This document shows positions 7,765 to 15,443 of a stretch of 64,000 nucleotides of DNA, piece by piece. Both the position numbers and the translations under genes were made by a program. Location: contig NZ_QMHO01000004.1 of NCBI RefSeq assembly GCF_003313505.1, forward strand, positions 104,868 to 168,867, written 5' to 3'. The notes below the pieces were generated by a model, which did not search any database, was not told where the DNA came from, and saw only the letters and a list, made by a program, of their open reading frames with translations. The stretch's first letter is position 1; each line of letters opens with the position of its first letter. The DNA is from Pedobacter nanyangensis (lineage in GTDB: Bacteria > Bacteroidota > Bacteroidia > Sphingobacteriales > Sphingobacteriaceae).

Positions 7765-7988
7765 TAATCTCGTATTTTTTTTAGTTTTTACGTCGTTATT
7801 TTATCCACTATCTAAATAAATGGCCAAAAAATCGCTAAAAATTTCACTTACTGTGGCTCCACGTAATCCTTTGGATTTGTTAAAACATCGCTATGGCGCA
7901 TTTAGGGCCTTGCTTTTTTCCGCCTCCTAAACGCAATTATTTGAAAAATAACCAATTGTATTTTTTTACACCTTTTAGCAGAAAAATA
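7765..7988. other. Intergenic stretch between flavin operon and tRNA-His
   Basis: No recognised gene. The one open frame with an ATG is the 36-codon ORF at 7820-7930, listed separately. The rest is AT-rich sequence without clear repeats. Confidence 0.4.
7820..7930 (+). CDS. Possible 36-residue basic protein
   Basis: ATG at 7820 opens a frame ending in TAA at 7928-7930. The product (MAKKSLKISLTVAPRN at its start) is basic and soluble, without signal peptide. I recognise no family. It sits alone between two promoters; chance is quite possible. Confidence 0.2.
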   Translation: MAKKSLKISLTVAPRNPLDLLKHRYGAFRALLFSAS

Positions 7989-8019
7989 TTTGTTTGGAAT
8001 ATATAAAGTTGTACTTTTG
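7989..8019 (+). promoter_or_regulatory. Promoter of tRNA-His
   Basis: TTTG at 7989-7992, 19 bases of spacer, then TACTTTTG at 8012-8019: an exact match to the Bacteroidota vegetative promoter (TTTG-N19-TAnnTTTG). The tRNA begins 17 bases further on. Confidence 0.75.
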
Positions 8020-8036
8020 TAGCTCTCAAAAACACG

Positions 8037-8110
8037 GTGGTTTTAGCTCAGTTGGTTAGAGCGCCTGATTGTGGTTCAGGAGGTCGTGGGTTCGAGCCCC
8101 ATATTCCACC
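8037..8110 (+). tRNA. tRNA-His (GTG)
   Basis: The D arm (TAGCTCAGTTGGTTAGAGC), the anticodon arm CCTGATTGTGGTTCAGG with anticodon GTG, and the T arm (GTGGG-TTCGAGC-CCCAT) are all clear. A G at 8036 is the expected extra G(-1) of tRNA-His. The acceptor stem pairs GTGG/CCAC at its outer end but positions 5-67/6-68 would be T-T mismatches. The 3' CCA is not fully encoded. A terminator follows directly. Confidence 0.9.
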
Positions 8111-8111
8111 C

Positions 8112-8146
8112 AAACGCCTTTCAAGTTATCTTGAAAGGCGTTTTTG
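8112..8146 (+). terminator. Intrinsic terminator after tRNA-His
   Basis: A 14-bp perfect stem AAACGCCTTTCAAG / CTTGAAAGGCGTTT with a TTAT loop, followed by a T run. Confidence 0.85.
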
Positions 8147-8242
8147 TTTATAATAGATTTTCTAGCAGTAGAAAATTTTAGCGTAGCGAAAATTAGTAAG
8201 ACAAAATTGATTGCTAATTTTATCGAATAATAGCTTAGCTAC

Positions 8243-8508
8243 ATAAAATGGATTACGTGCGAGCGTCCAAAAATTGATCGAATTGCCTGTCGGTGGCTGA
8301 TCTTGCGTTTTATTGATCGCAATGCCGAAATTATCTATGCGCCTTATGGAGAAGTACTGACGAAAGCTGCATAACCTGATGCCATACCTTTGATTTGCCA
8401 GGCGTAGAATATTCCCATTATGATGACCGATGCACCTTTGATTACTTTAGCTATTGCGGCCGCTTTAGGACTTGTGATGAAGACATTAGTATAATTTTTT
8501 CACCATAA
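8243..8508 (+). pseudogene. Remnant of a ChrB-type (chromate resistance) gene
   Basis: From 8249 one frame reads WITCERPKIDRIACRWLIL then RFIDRNAEIIYAP before a stop; from 8389, in a different frame, it reads FDLPGVEYSHYDDRCTFDYF. Together these match the order of motifs of the ChrB C-terminal domain (W-x-TR...K-x-DRIA..WLI-x-RFID...; FD-x-PG-x-E...H...D-R-C-TF). The two halves are out of frame, with stops at about 8375 and in the alternative frame, and neither the N-terminal part nor a complete C-terminus is present. It is therefore a decayed copy. The flanks to 8579 hold nothing else recognisable. Confidence 0.72.
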
Positions 8509-8579
8509 TCTATCGGCAAAGATTTCCTTGAGATATAGATGGCGTATTACTTTGGATCGCATCCACATTTATGGAGTTG

Positions 8580-10460
8580 TTAATTTTTCCTTCCACCCGT
8601 AGGCTCAGCTAATGTTATTTGGTGCAGAAGTTTTTGGTTAGGATCAATGACCCAACTTTCCATCTCTCTTTCCGCTACTTTTAGCGATCGTTTGCCAGAT
8701 CTAAAATCAAGCGTTCTACTTAGCCTAACGCCACTTTTTAGCAGTATTTGTACTTCTAGTTGAAACCATAAGGGTTCGCCTTCCTGTACGATCTCAATCC
8801 CAGATTTAATTTTTTGGATTTTCAAATGGGGAATGTGTTTGCTTTTCAGCCACGAGCTTATAAAAGGCTCCATGTCCTTGTTGGCAGCCCTGCTCATTTC
8901 CCTCATAAATGCGTGGATGGTATGCTGCTTACTACCGACAAACCCCCTCATTCCTTCTGAAAATTTTTCTTTCCCTAATTGCGTTTCCAACATATAAAAT
9001 AGCCATGCCCCTTTGGAGTAAGATATCCCACTATTGCTGTAATCTTCCCACAAGCTTTTTTCTCCTTCAAAATTCCCATTAAGATAGTTTTGCTTTTGCG
9101 ATTGGAAAAATGGCGCCACAATGGAATCGCCGTAAACATTTTTCAGCAAAACAGACTCTGCATACGTAGCCCACCCCTCCATCAGGAAATTAGTGGCAGG
9201 TCCCGTTGGGCTTGTCCAACCATGGGCAACCTCATGCCCAAAAATAGCCCTCGGATTTGGCTTGTTGGTGATCAGGTAACTTCCGCTTTGTCCAGCAACC
9301 ACCACACTATTGGCTCTATTTTTCCACCCATTTCCACCGGTACGATCTTGTACAATTCCTAAGTAATTGCTAACAGGCTTTCCGAAAGTTTTGTGCAGGA
9401 TGTCATAACTTTTTGAAAACTGATCATACAACAACTGATCGCCGGGAGCGAAATCTGGAGTTGCGTAGACCACCATATCAATCTGGTCTTTTTTAAATGT
9501 CCTGAGTCTCCAATCTCTATCGTAATAAATAGACAATCCAAATGTCGGAATTTCAGATTTTCCCGTAATTATCCTGTCATCTCCTGAGAGAAGATCTTTT
9601 TGCGGCAAACTTGTAGCAAGCTGGAAAGATTTTGGCACTTGGCAACGAATTTCGAAATCAGCCCTATCGTTAGCACTGGAAAAACTGAAGAAAGGATGCC
9701 AGAAATATTGATTCCGGAGATGACCGTAAAATGGTCCGAAGTAACTGGAATTGGTATTATTATCGTCCCGCTCTACTGCAAGTGAATATTCAATGATCAG
9801 TTGTTGATCTTTCTGAAGTGGTGAACCTAGCCAAAGCATGCCACCACTAAATAGGTAATCAACCGATGAGTTATTTAATAAAACCTTTTGCAATGCTGCC
9901 TTATGGTTCAATTTAGCGGCAAATCCCAGTTGGTCGTTAACATCAATCGTCAAGGTGTCGATAATTTTCACGCCCGTTCCAGGATTAACCGCTAGGTAAA
10001 GACGCTGTTTGTTGATCTTGTTTGAACGATCGATCTCGATCCGCTCCATTAAACGCCAAGATCCTCCCGTTAACGCAAACCTATAAATACCCGTGTACTT
10101 TGTAGATAGATTGGTTTCGTCTCCCGAATTACCATAGCGGAAAATGCCACTGATCAACACGTAAGCCGTATTTCCCTGAACAGCTATGATCTTAAACTTG
10201 CCAGGCTCTCTTTTTATTTCTTCTTTCACTACCGCAGCAAACAGCTCCCTCATACTGCCCAGTTCCACTATTTGGTTGAAACGCTGTACGTCTCCTACAA
10301 GAAAAGCCGAGTCCAAACGGACAAGTTGCCTGGTAAGGTTTTCTGAAGACGACATCTGTTGAGCCAGGCAAAAATTAGGTAGAGCCAGGCTAAATGAAAA
10401 TATAAGCAGATGATAACTAATGCTTAACAAAAAAAAGCGATTATAAAGATGATTTGCCAC
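8580..10460 (-). CDS. Exported M1-like zinc metallopeptidase
   Basis: This 626-residue protein has the gluzincin signature FGHEVAHGW (HExxH, near residue 408) and the third zinc ligand downstream in FLMEGWATYAE, as in M1 aminopeptidases. The N-terminal third is beta-rich and contains a SnoaL/NTF2-like look, which differs from standard M1 enzymes. The start is a GTG at 10458-10460; it is supported by the hydrophobic signal peptide that follows (LLIFSFSLALPNFCLAQ). It probably acts in the periplasm or on the surface. There is no neighbour on the same strand close enough for an operon. Peptidase assignment is firm, substrate unknown. Confidence 0.82.
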   Translation of the reverse strand: MANHLYNRFFLLSISYHLLIFSFSLALPNFCLAQQMSSSENLTRQLVRLDSAFLVGDVQRFNQIVELGSMRELFAAVVKEEIKREPGKFKIIAVQGNTAYVLISGIFRYGNSGDETNLSTKYTGIYRFALTGGSWRLMERIEIDRSNKINKQRLYLAVNPGTGVKIIDTLTIDVNDQLGFAAKLNHKAALQKVLLNNSSVDYLFSGGMLWLGSPLQKDQQLIIEYSLAVERDDNNTNSSYFGPFYGHLRNQYFWHPFFSFSSANDRADFEIRCQVPKSFQLATSLPQKDLLSGDDRIITGKSEIPTFGLSIYYDRDWRLRTFKKDQIDMVVYATPDFAPGDQLLYDQFSKSYDILHKTFGKPVSNYLGIVQDRTGGNGWKNRANSVVVAGQSGSYLITNKPNPRAIFGHEVAHGWTSPTGPATNFLMEGWATYAESVLLKNVYGDSIVAPFFQSQKQNYLNGNFEGEKSLWEDYSNSGISYSKGAWLFYMLETQLGKEKFSEGMRGFVGSKQHTIHAFMREMSRAANKDMEPFISSWLKSKHIPHLKIQKIKSGIEIVQEGEPLWFQLEVQILLKSGVRLSRTLDFRSGKRSLKVAEREMESWVIDPNQKLLHQITLAEPTGGRKN

Positions 10461-10763
10461 TGGTGATTGCAGATAAATGTGATTAAACTATGAATTTTCC
10501 AAAATGACGCTAACATTCCCATAAACGTTGCATGAGTACAGCTTTTTATCAAAAACTAAAGGTAATTGAATATCGAGACCATTGATATAAGACAAAGTCT
10601 GATGGTCTTTGCTGCTCACTTGTTGGCACTCACAAACACGATTTTTTTAAAACAGAAAAGAGTAGATTTTAACATAGATCAAGATTTATCAACTTTAGCA
10701 GGACTACTTTTGTTAAAGAAAAAAGACAACAACATCATTGACCATAAACAAAAACTTAAAACC
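10461..10763. other. Divergent intergenic region with hydrolase leader
   Basis: The frame of the hydrolase stays open upstream, but without a good start. The only signals seen are a -7 box at 10705-10712 and an A-rich leader. Nothing else was found. Confidence 0.4.
10705..10712 (+). promoter_or_regulatory. -7 box TACTTTTG before the hydrolase gene
   Basis: A perfect TAnnTTTG match 52 bases before the ATG at 10764. It also argues that translation starts at 10764 and not further upstream. The -33 element is not clear. Confidence 0.45.
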
Positions 10764-11585
10764 ATGAGTACACTAAAACTAAAAGACGGCACAGAGATTT
10801 TTTACAAAGACCAAGGCCAAGGACCAACTTTGATGTTTCACCACGGCTGGCCCCTATCGTCCGACGATTGGGATGCACAGGTGATTTTCTTTTTACAAAG
10901 AGGTTATCGCGTAGTGACACACGACAGAAGAGGTCACGGCCGTTCTAGTCAAGATATTTACGGACATACGATAGAGCAATACGCTTCGGACGCTGCTGAG
11001 CTGGTAGAATTTCTGGATTTGAAAGACGTGGTTCACATTGGCCACTCTACTGGTGGTGGCGAGGTGATTCGTTACGTCAACAAATATGCTAATGGCAGGG
11101 CTAAGAAAGCGGTGTTAATTAGTGCTGTTCCGCCGATCATGGTAGCTAGCGACAGTAATCCTGATGGTGTCCCGATGTCGGTTTTTGACGGCATAAGAGA
11201 GCAAACGCTGAACAATAGACAGCAGTTTTATATTGATTTGACCATTCCTTTTTATGGATATAACAGAGAAGGCGCTGAGGTAAAAGAAGGCATCCAAAGA
11301 AACTGGTGGAGACAGGGAATGATGGGCGGAATTGTGGCTCATTATGACGGGATCAAAGCATTTTCGGAAACTGACTTTACCGAAGACTTGAAAGCGGTGG
11401 ATATTCCAGTTTTGGTGCTTCATGGCGAGGATGACCAAATTGTACCTTATGAAAATGCAGCTTTGAAATCTATTAAATTATTGAAAAATGGAAAGCTGAT
11501 CACTTATCCTGGCTTCTCCCATGGCATGCCAACTACCGAAGCGGCAACCATTAATAAAGATCTTTTGGAGTTTATCCAAGCTTAA
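10764..11585 (+). CDS. Alpha/beta hydrolase, non-heme chloroperoxidase/arylesterase type
   Basis: The 273-residue product has the length of cofactor-free haloperoxidases and arylesterases. It shows the oxyanion-hole motif HHGWPLS, the nucleophile elbow GHSTGGGE, the acid in LHGEDDQIVP and the terminal histidine in GFSHGMP. The hydrolytic role (small esters) is more likely physiological than halogenation. No signal peptide, so cytosolic. The upstream in-frame extension to 10566 does not look like protein of this family and lacks a promoter. A strong bidirectional terminator follows. Confidence 0.88.
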   Translation: MSTLKLKDGTEIFYKDQGQGPTLMFHHGWPLSSDDWDAQVIFFLQRGYRVVTHDRRGHGRSSQDIYGHTIEQYASDAAELVEFLDLKDVVHIGHSTGGGEVIRYVNKYANGRAKKAVLISAVPPIMVASDSNPDGVPMSVFDGIREQTLNNRQQFYIDLTIPFYGYNREGAEVKEGIQRNWWRQGMMGGIVAHYDGIKAFSETDFTEDLKAVDIPVLVLHGEDDQIVPYENAALKSIKLLKNGKLITYPGFSHGMPTTEAATINKDLLEFIQA

Positions 11586-11630
11586 TATTGATCATTTAGG
11601 AAATGATCTAATTTTCAAGGTCATTTTTAT

Positions 11631-11664
11631 AAAAAAAGCAGCTCTTTTCGGAACTGCTTTTTTT
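11631..11664. terminator. Bidirectional intrinsic terminator
   Basis: AAAAAAAGCAG ... CTGCTTTTTTT forms a stem with A/T tracts on both sides, between the convergent hydrolase and DUF2711 genes. Confidence 0.8.
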
Positions 11665-11732
11665 ATTTGAAGTGATTCATGGTATCACAAGCGTACGCTT
11701 GCGCTAGAATGGGCTTTTATTTAAGATAATTG

Positions 11733-12386
11733 CTATTTGGTGCTCCAATATATATCAGTTTTCTCATTACAGTAAAAACCTTCAAAAGGATGCTTGGCTA
11801 ATATATTTTCAACGGTATTCTTGTCTGAACATAACAAGGTAAAATGACTGTCCCAATGAGTAGTGTATAAAATCTCATTGTTAGTAGTATACCAATTCAT
11901 TTCTGGCCCATACTCTAAAAGCGTGTTGTCTTTTCCGTCTATCACTTCCTGAATATAACTCCGTTTACGTTCAAAGCCCCATTCATCACCCATGTACATA
12001 TAATGGTGCCCTTGATCCTGTAAACTCTTGAGCATCTCATTTTTAAGCGTATCTTGAAAATTACCTTCAGAAGGAAACCAAAAATCATGTAATTCAGCTA
12101 ACTGGCTTAAGATGTCGGCATCTTTTTTGTTTTCATACTCTCTACGCAACCCGCCAATACTAGTTCTTAACGCTATATCTAACTGATTAATATCTTTAAA
12201 TCCAGCGAGCATTTGAATCTCCTTCCATGTCATTACTTGCGTAATTTTATTGTCCTTCTCTTTAAAGAAAGGATGCAACATTACATACACCGTATCAAAA
12301 TATCCTTTATAAAATTCGAGGATAGACATATCTGCATAAGCACAAATACAATTATGAGTTGCTGAAAAAGGCGGCCTATCTTTCAT
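11733..12386 (-). CDS. DUF2711-family protein
   Basis: The 217-residue protein resembles, from memory, the DUF2711 family: VMLHPFF near residue 35, a TSIGGLRREYENK segment near residue 76 and a C-terminal HWDSHFTLLCSDK ... FYCNEKTDIYW stretch. The family has no known function and is soluble. It is six bases downstream of the GlxA-type regulator gene on the same strand, so the two are probably cotranscribed. No signal peptide. Confidence 0.65.
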   Translation of the reverse strand: MKDRPPFSATHNCICAYADMSILEFYKGYFDTVYVMLHPFFKEKDNKITQVMTWKEIQMLAGFKDINQLDIALRTSIGGLRREYENKKDADILSQLAELHDFWFPSEGNFQDTLKNEMLKSLQDQGHHYMYMGDEWGFERKRSYIQEVIDGKDNTLLEYGPEMNWYTTNNEILYTTHWDSHFTLLCSDKNTVENILAKHPFEGFYCNEKTDIYWSTK

Positions 12387-12392
12387 ATTTCA

Positions 12393-13370
12393 TCAAACCT
12401 CATTCACCAACCTCGCAAACTTATTCCTATACTCAATTGGGGTAAGTCCAGTAAGCCTTTTAAAGGTTTCCCTAAACGATTTGGTATCGGTATAACCTAC
12501 ATCAAACATAATTTCCGTAACATTTTTCCTCGAAGCTTCGAAGAACGTTTTGGCGGCTTCTATCCTCACCCTTTGGATATACTCCAACGGCGTATTATTG
12601 GTGGCATCCTTAAACCTTCTTTCAAAAGTTCTGCGGCCTGAGTTAATCAGCTTGGCTAAAATTTCTATGGATATTTTATCGCTGTAGTTTTTTTCGATGT
12701 AATCCTGTACCTGTTGAATATCCTCATCACCATGATTTCGCTGGCCTTTGAATATGGCAAACTGCGATTGACTGTCTCGGCCGATATCCAAGGCAAAATA
12801 TTTGGAAACCATGACGGCCACTTCCCTATCCGAAAATTTTTCGACCAAGTATAAGATCAAGTTCCACAAACTGCTTGCACCGCCACTGCTGTAAATATTA
12901 TCATGTTCTGTGATGATCGCTCCATCTTCTACCCCAACATCTGGATATCTTTCCTTAAACTCATTAATATAGGCCCAGTGCGTGGAACATTTTTTACCGT
13001 TTAACAAGCCTGTCTCGGCCAACAGAAAAGCGCCGATGCACAAACTGGCCAAGCTGGCACCTTGCTCATGCAACTTTTTAAAATATGGAATGGCTTCGGC
13101 ATTGGCCTGAATTCCCTTGGCGGTATCCCCAAAGGTAGGTGGTATAATCAATAGGTCTGTTTTGGTTATATCTTTGAGTAATCGATTCGTTTTGACCATA
13201 TACTCGCCATTGTTGGCAGGCACATACTCATTTAGCCCCACATATTCTACTTTAAAAACAGGCTTTTTACCAAACGTAGCTAAAAATTCATTGGCGGTGT
13301 GAAAAGTCCTAAAAGGTGGGGTTACCGCTTCAATTACCCCGTATTCAGGCACAAAAACAGAAATCTGCAT
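12393..13370 (-). CDS. GlxA-family transcriptional regulator (DJ-1/PfpI + AraC)
   Basis: Residues about 1-190 form a DJ-1/PfpI glutamine-amidotransferase-like domain with the usual nucleophile-elbow Cys (SLCIGAFLLAETG). Residues about 220-325 form an AraC-type double helix-turn-helix (ILAKLINSGRRTFERRFK ... MFDVGYTDTKSFRETFKRLT). Proteins of this design bind DNA and may sense a small molecule with the DJ-1 part. It is divergent from the SRPBCC/DoxX cluster at 13506-15163 and could control it; it could equally control itself and the DUF2711 gene. Confidence 0.88.
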   Translation of the reverse strand: MQISVFVPEYGVIEAVTPPFRTFHTANEFLATFGKKPVFKVEYVGLNEYVPANNGEYMVKTNRLLKDITKTDLLIIPPTFGDTAKGIQANAEAIPYFKKLHEQGASLASLCIGAFLLAETGLLNGKKCSTHWAYINEFKERYPDVGVEDGAIITEHDNIYSSGGASSLWNLILYLVEKFSDREVAVMVSKYFALDIGRDSQSQFAIFKGQRNHGDEDIQQVQDYIEKNYSDKISIEILAKLINSGRRTFERRFKDATNNTPLEYIQRVRIEAAKTFFEASRKNVTEIMFDVGYTDTKSFRETFKRLTGLTPIEYRNKFARLVNEV

Positions 13371-13469
13371 CTCAATTACATTTTATGGTAATACAAGGTA
13401 GAAATTATTTTGTCACAATTGCCCCTTTATTTGTCGTTTTTGCAACAGCCAGATCTTTCACAACCGCCC

Positions 13470-13477
13470 TATCTTTG
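13470..13477 (+). promoter_or_regulatory. -7 box TATCTTTG before the SRPBCC/DoxX cluster
   Basis: A perfect TAnnTTTG element 29 bases before the first gene of the cluster, in the region shared with the divergent regulator gene. Confidence 0.5.
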
Positions 13478-13505
13478 AAATATCAAATCAATCTAAAAAC
13501 AAAGA

Positions 13506-13928
13506 ATGACACCATCATCAAAAATTACGGTAGAAGCAACAGTGAATGCTCCCGTAGCAAAAGTATGGGAGACTTGGAATACCCCAAGCGATATTATGCA
13601 ATGGAATACGGCTGATCCCGCTACCTGGCATACCCCAAGCAGCGAAAACGACCTAAGGGTTGGCGGCAAGTTCAAAAACAGAATGGAAGCTAAGGATGGC
13701 AGTTTTGGTTTCGATTTTGAGGGCGTTTACGACAGCGTGATTCCTCATCAAGAAATTACCTACACCATGGGTGATGGCAGACAAGCAACCACCTTGTTTA
13801 CCGAGAAAGATGGCAAGACCCATTTGGCCACCACTTTTGATCCTGAAACTCAAAATGATCCCGAATTCCAGAAAGCGGGATGGCAAGCGATCTTAAACAA
13901 CTTCATTAAATACGTTGAATCGAAATAG
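13506..13928 (+). CDS. SRPBCC/AHSA1-like protein
   Basis: The 140-residue protein has the pattern of the START-like AHSA1 family: ITVEATVNAPVAKVWETWN at the N-terminus, the DP-W segment around residue 36, a beta-sheet body with GKFKNRMEAKDG, and a C-terminal helix GWQAILNNFIKYVE. These are soluble ligand-binding cavities of unknown ligand. It starts a four-gene cluster whose members are two to five bases apart. Confidence 0.85.
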   Translation: MTPSSKITVEATVNAPVAKVWETWNTPSDIMQWNTADPATWHTPSSENDLRVGGKFKNRMEAKDGSFGFDFEGVYDSVIPHQEITYTMGDGRQATTLFTEKDGKTHLATTFDPETQNDPEFQKAGWQAILNNFIKYVESK

Positions 13929-13930
13929 CC

Positions 13931-14299
13931 ATGAAAACTCGCAAAATTATCTTTTGGATAGCCACCATCATCATTGTACTTTGGGAAGGCGTAATGCCCT
14001 TGAGCACTGTTTTATTTATGCCCGAATATGTAACCGCAGGCACCCAACCATTAGGTTACCCCGAATACTTTGCCTACGCCTTGATCATTTGCAAAGTACT
14101 GGGCTGTTTGGCTATTGTATTTCCTAAAATACCAGGCAGGTTAAAAGAATGGGCCTACGCAGGGCTTACCTTCAGCTTGGTTTTTGCCTTCATCAGCCAT
14201 GCCTGTGTAGACAAAAACATGGCCTATATGCTGATGCCACTGGTGGTGCTGGCCATTCTCATGGTTTCCTACGTGTATCATCGTAAACTTAAATCTTAA
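13931..14299 (+). CDS. DoxX-like four-helix membrane protein
   Basis: The 122-residue product has four predicted membrane helices, as in the DoxX-like family (small inner-membrane proteins). The GYPEYFAYALIICKVLG stretch between helices 1 and 2 is typical. It starts two bases after the SRPBCC gene, so the pair is cotranscribed. Exact role unknown; DoxX-like proteins are often found with SRPBCC proteins. Confidence 0.8.
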   Translation: MKTRKIIFWIATIIIVLWEGVMPLSTVLFMPEYVTAGTQPLGYPEYFAYALIICKVLGCLAIVFPKIPGRLKEWAYAGLTFSLVFAFISHACVDKNMAYMLMPLVVLAILMVSYVYHRKLKS

Positions 14300-14304
14300 T
14301 CGAA

Positions 14305-14754
14305 ATGAAAAGTAATTCAGTTTCCCTACATCGGGTAATTAAAGCAAGTCCTGAAAAAGTATTCAAGGCCTTTGCAGATCCTTTAGCACACGCTACCTGG
14401 CTACCACCCTACGGTTTTATTTGTACCGTACAACAAATGGATTTTAAAGAAGGTGGTCAATTTAAGATGACCTTTATCAACTTCAGCACAGGCAATAGCC
14501 ATTCTTTCGGCGGAACTTATCTGGAGATTAAACCTAACGAATTTATCAAATACACCGACACTTTTGATGATCCTAATTTGCCTGGTGAAATGACCACCAC
14601 CATATGGCTCAACAAGGTAATTTGTGGTACAGAATTGAAAGTGGTGCAGGAAGGAATTCCCGAAGTGATCCCTGCGGAAATGTGCTATTTAGGCTGGCAG
14701 GAATCTTTAGAAAAATTGATGAAGTTGGTTGAGCCTGAAATTCCAGATGCCTAA
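14305..14754 (+). CDS. SRPBCC/AHSA1-like protein (second copy)
   Basis: A 149-residue relative of the protein at 13506-13928: VSLHRVIKASPEKVFKAFAD at the N-terminus, WLPPYGFICTV, FGGTYLEIKPNEFIKYTDTF in the sheet and GWQESLEKLMKLVEPE at the C-terminus. The two are divergent paralogues. It begins five bases after the DoxX gene and overlaps or abuts the VOC gene. Confidence 0.85.
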   Translation: MKSNSVSLHRVIKASPEKVFKAFADPLAHATWLPPYGFICTVQQMDFKEGGQFKMTFINFSTGNSHSFGGTYLEIKPNEFIKYTDTFDDPNLPGEMTTTIWLNKVICGTELKVVQEGIPEVIPAEMCYLGWQESLEKLMKLVEPEIPDA

Positions 14755-15163
14755 CACTTTTGCCATGACCGCAGCTAACCGTAATTCGTTTGTGAGTGCT
14801 GTTTTCCTTACCTTTTCTGGAAACTGTAGGGAAGCACTCACATTTTACCAAACCTGCTTTGGCGGTACGTTGCGCCTCGAGATTTTTGAAAAACAATTAC
14901 AAGGCTGTGCAGAAAAACCGGTGATCAGTGGATCGCTCGTTTCCAACACCGTCGTTATCCACGGTTCAGACCTGGTGCACAACGAAGGCCGAATTCTTGG
15001 AAACCATATCTCAATTTTCATACAATGCTCCAACATGGAAACCAGAAAAGCGCTTACCGAAAAATTGGATGCTCACAAAAAAGTTCCCTTTACCGGAAAT
15101 CTCGACGAAAAAATCATCGAAATTACCGATGCTTTTGATGTAAGATGGATGTTGTACGTTTAA
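14747..15163 (+). CDS. VOC-family protein (PhnB-like)
   Basis: The product (about 138 residues) begins with the PhnB-type pattern VFLTFSGNCREALTFYQTCFGG and ends with DAFDVRWMLYV, which fits the vicinal-oxygen-chelate fold. PhnB-like members often lack enzyme activity data. The start is uncertain: ATG at 14747 overlaps the upstream stop by eight bases, ATG at 14765 avoids overlap. Last gene of the small cluster. Confidence 0.8.
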   Translation: MPNTFAMTAANRNSFVSAVFLTFSGNCREALTFYQTCFGGTLRLEIFEKQLQGCAEKPVISGSLVSNTVVIHGSDLVHNEGRILGNHISIFIQCSNMETRKALTEKLDAHKKVPFTGNLDEKIIEITDAFDVRWMLYV

Positions 15164-15264
15164 CCAGAATCCAACAGAACCGCCACGCTACCCACACAAA
15201 TGCGCCCCAACACCAAACAGCACACTAACAACTAGCACACAACAAGTTACCTACCAAAATACCA

Positions 15265-15292
15265 ACATTTGAGTATTGTATAAACCAAATGT
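15265..15292. promoter_or_regulatory. Short inverted repeat upstream of the giant-gene cluster
   Basis: ACATTTG (15265-15271) and CAAATGT (15286-15292) are perfect inverted arms around 14 bases, about 150 bases before the first giant gene. It may be an operator; chance cannot be excluded. Confidence 0.3.
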
Positions 15293-15443
15293 TATGGCTA
15301 GCTTTAGGTTAATTAACTGCTCGGACTTTCAAAGAAATTACCGAACTTTTTATGGGCATAATCATAGCTACCTAATAAAATGAAAAGTGCTGTTCCCCAT
15401 GTTTTACTGCTGAGGTTTGCCCCCATCTTAAACATCTCAAAAA

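Noticed and set aside
10566..10763. N-terminal extension of the alpha/beta hydrolase frame
   Set aside because: The first 66 codons lack similarity to the family and precede the -7 box at 10705-10712; the ATG at 10764 fits the family length.
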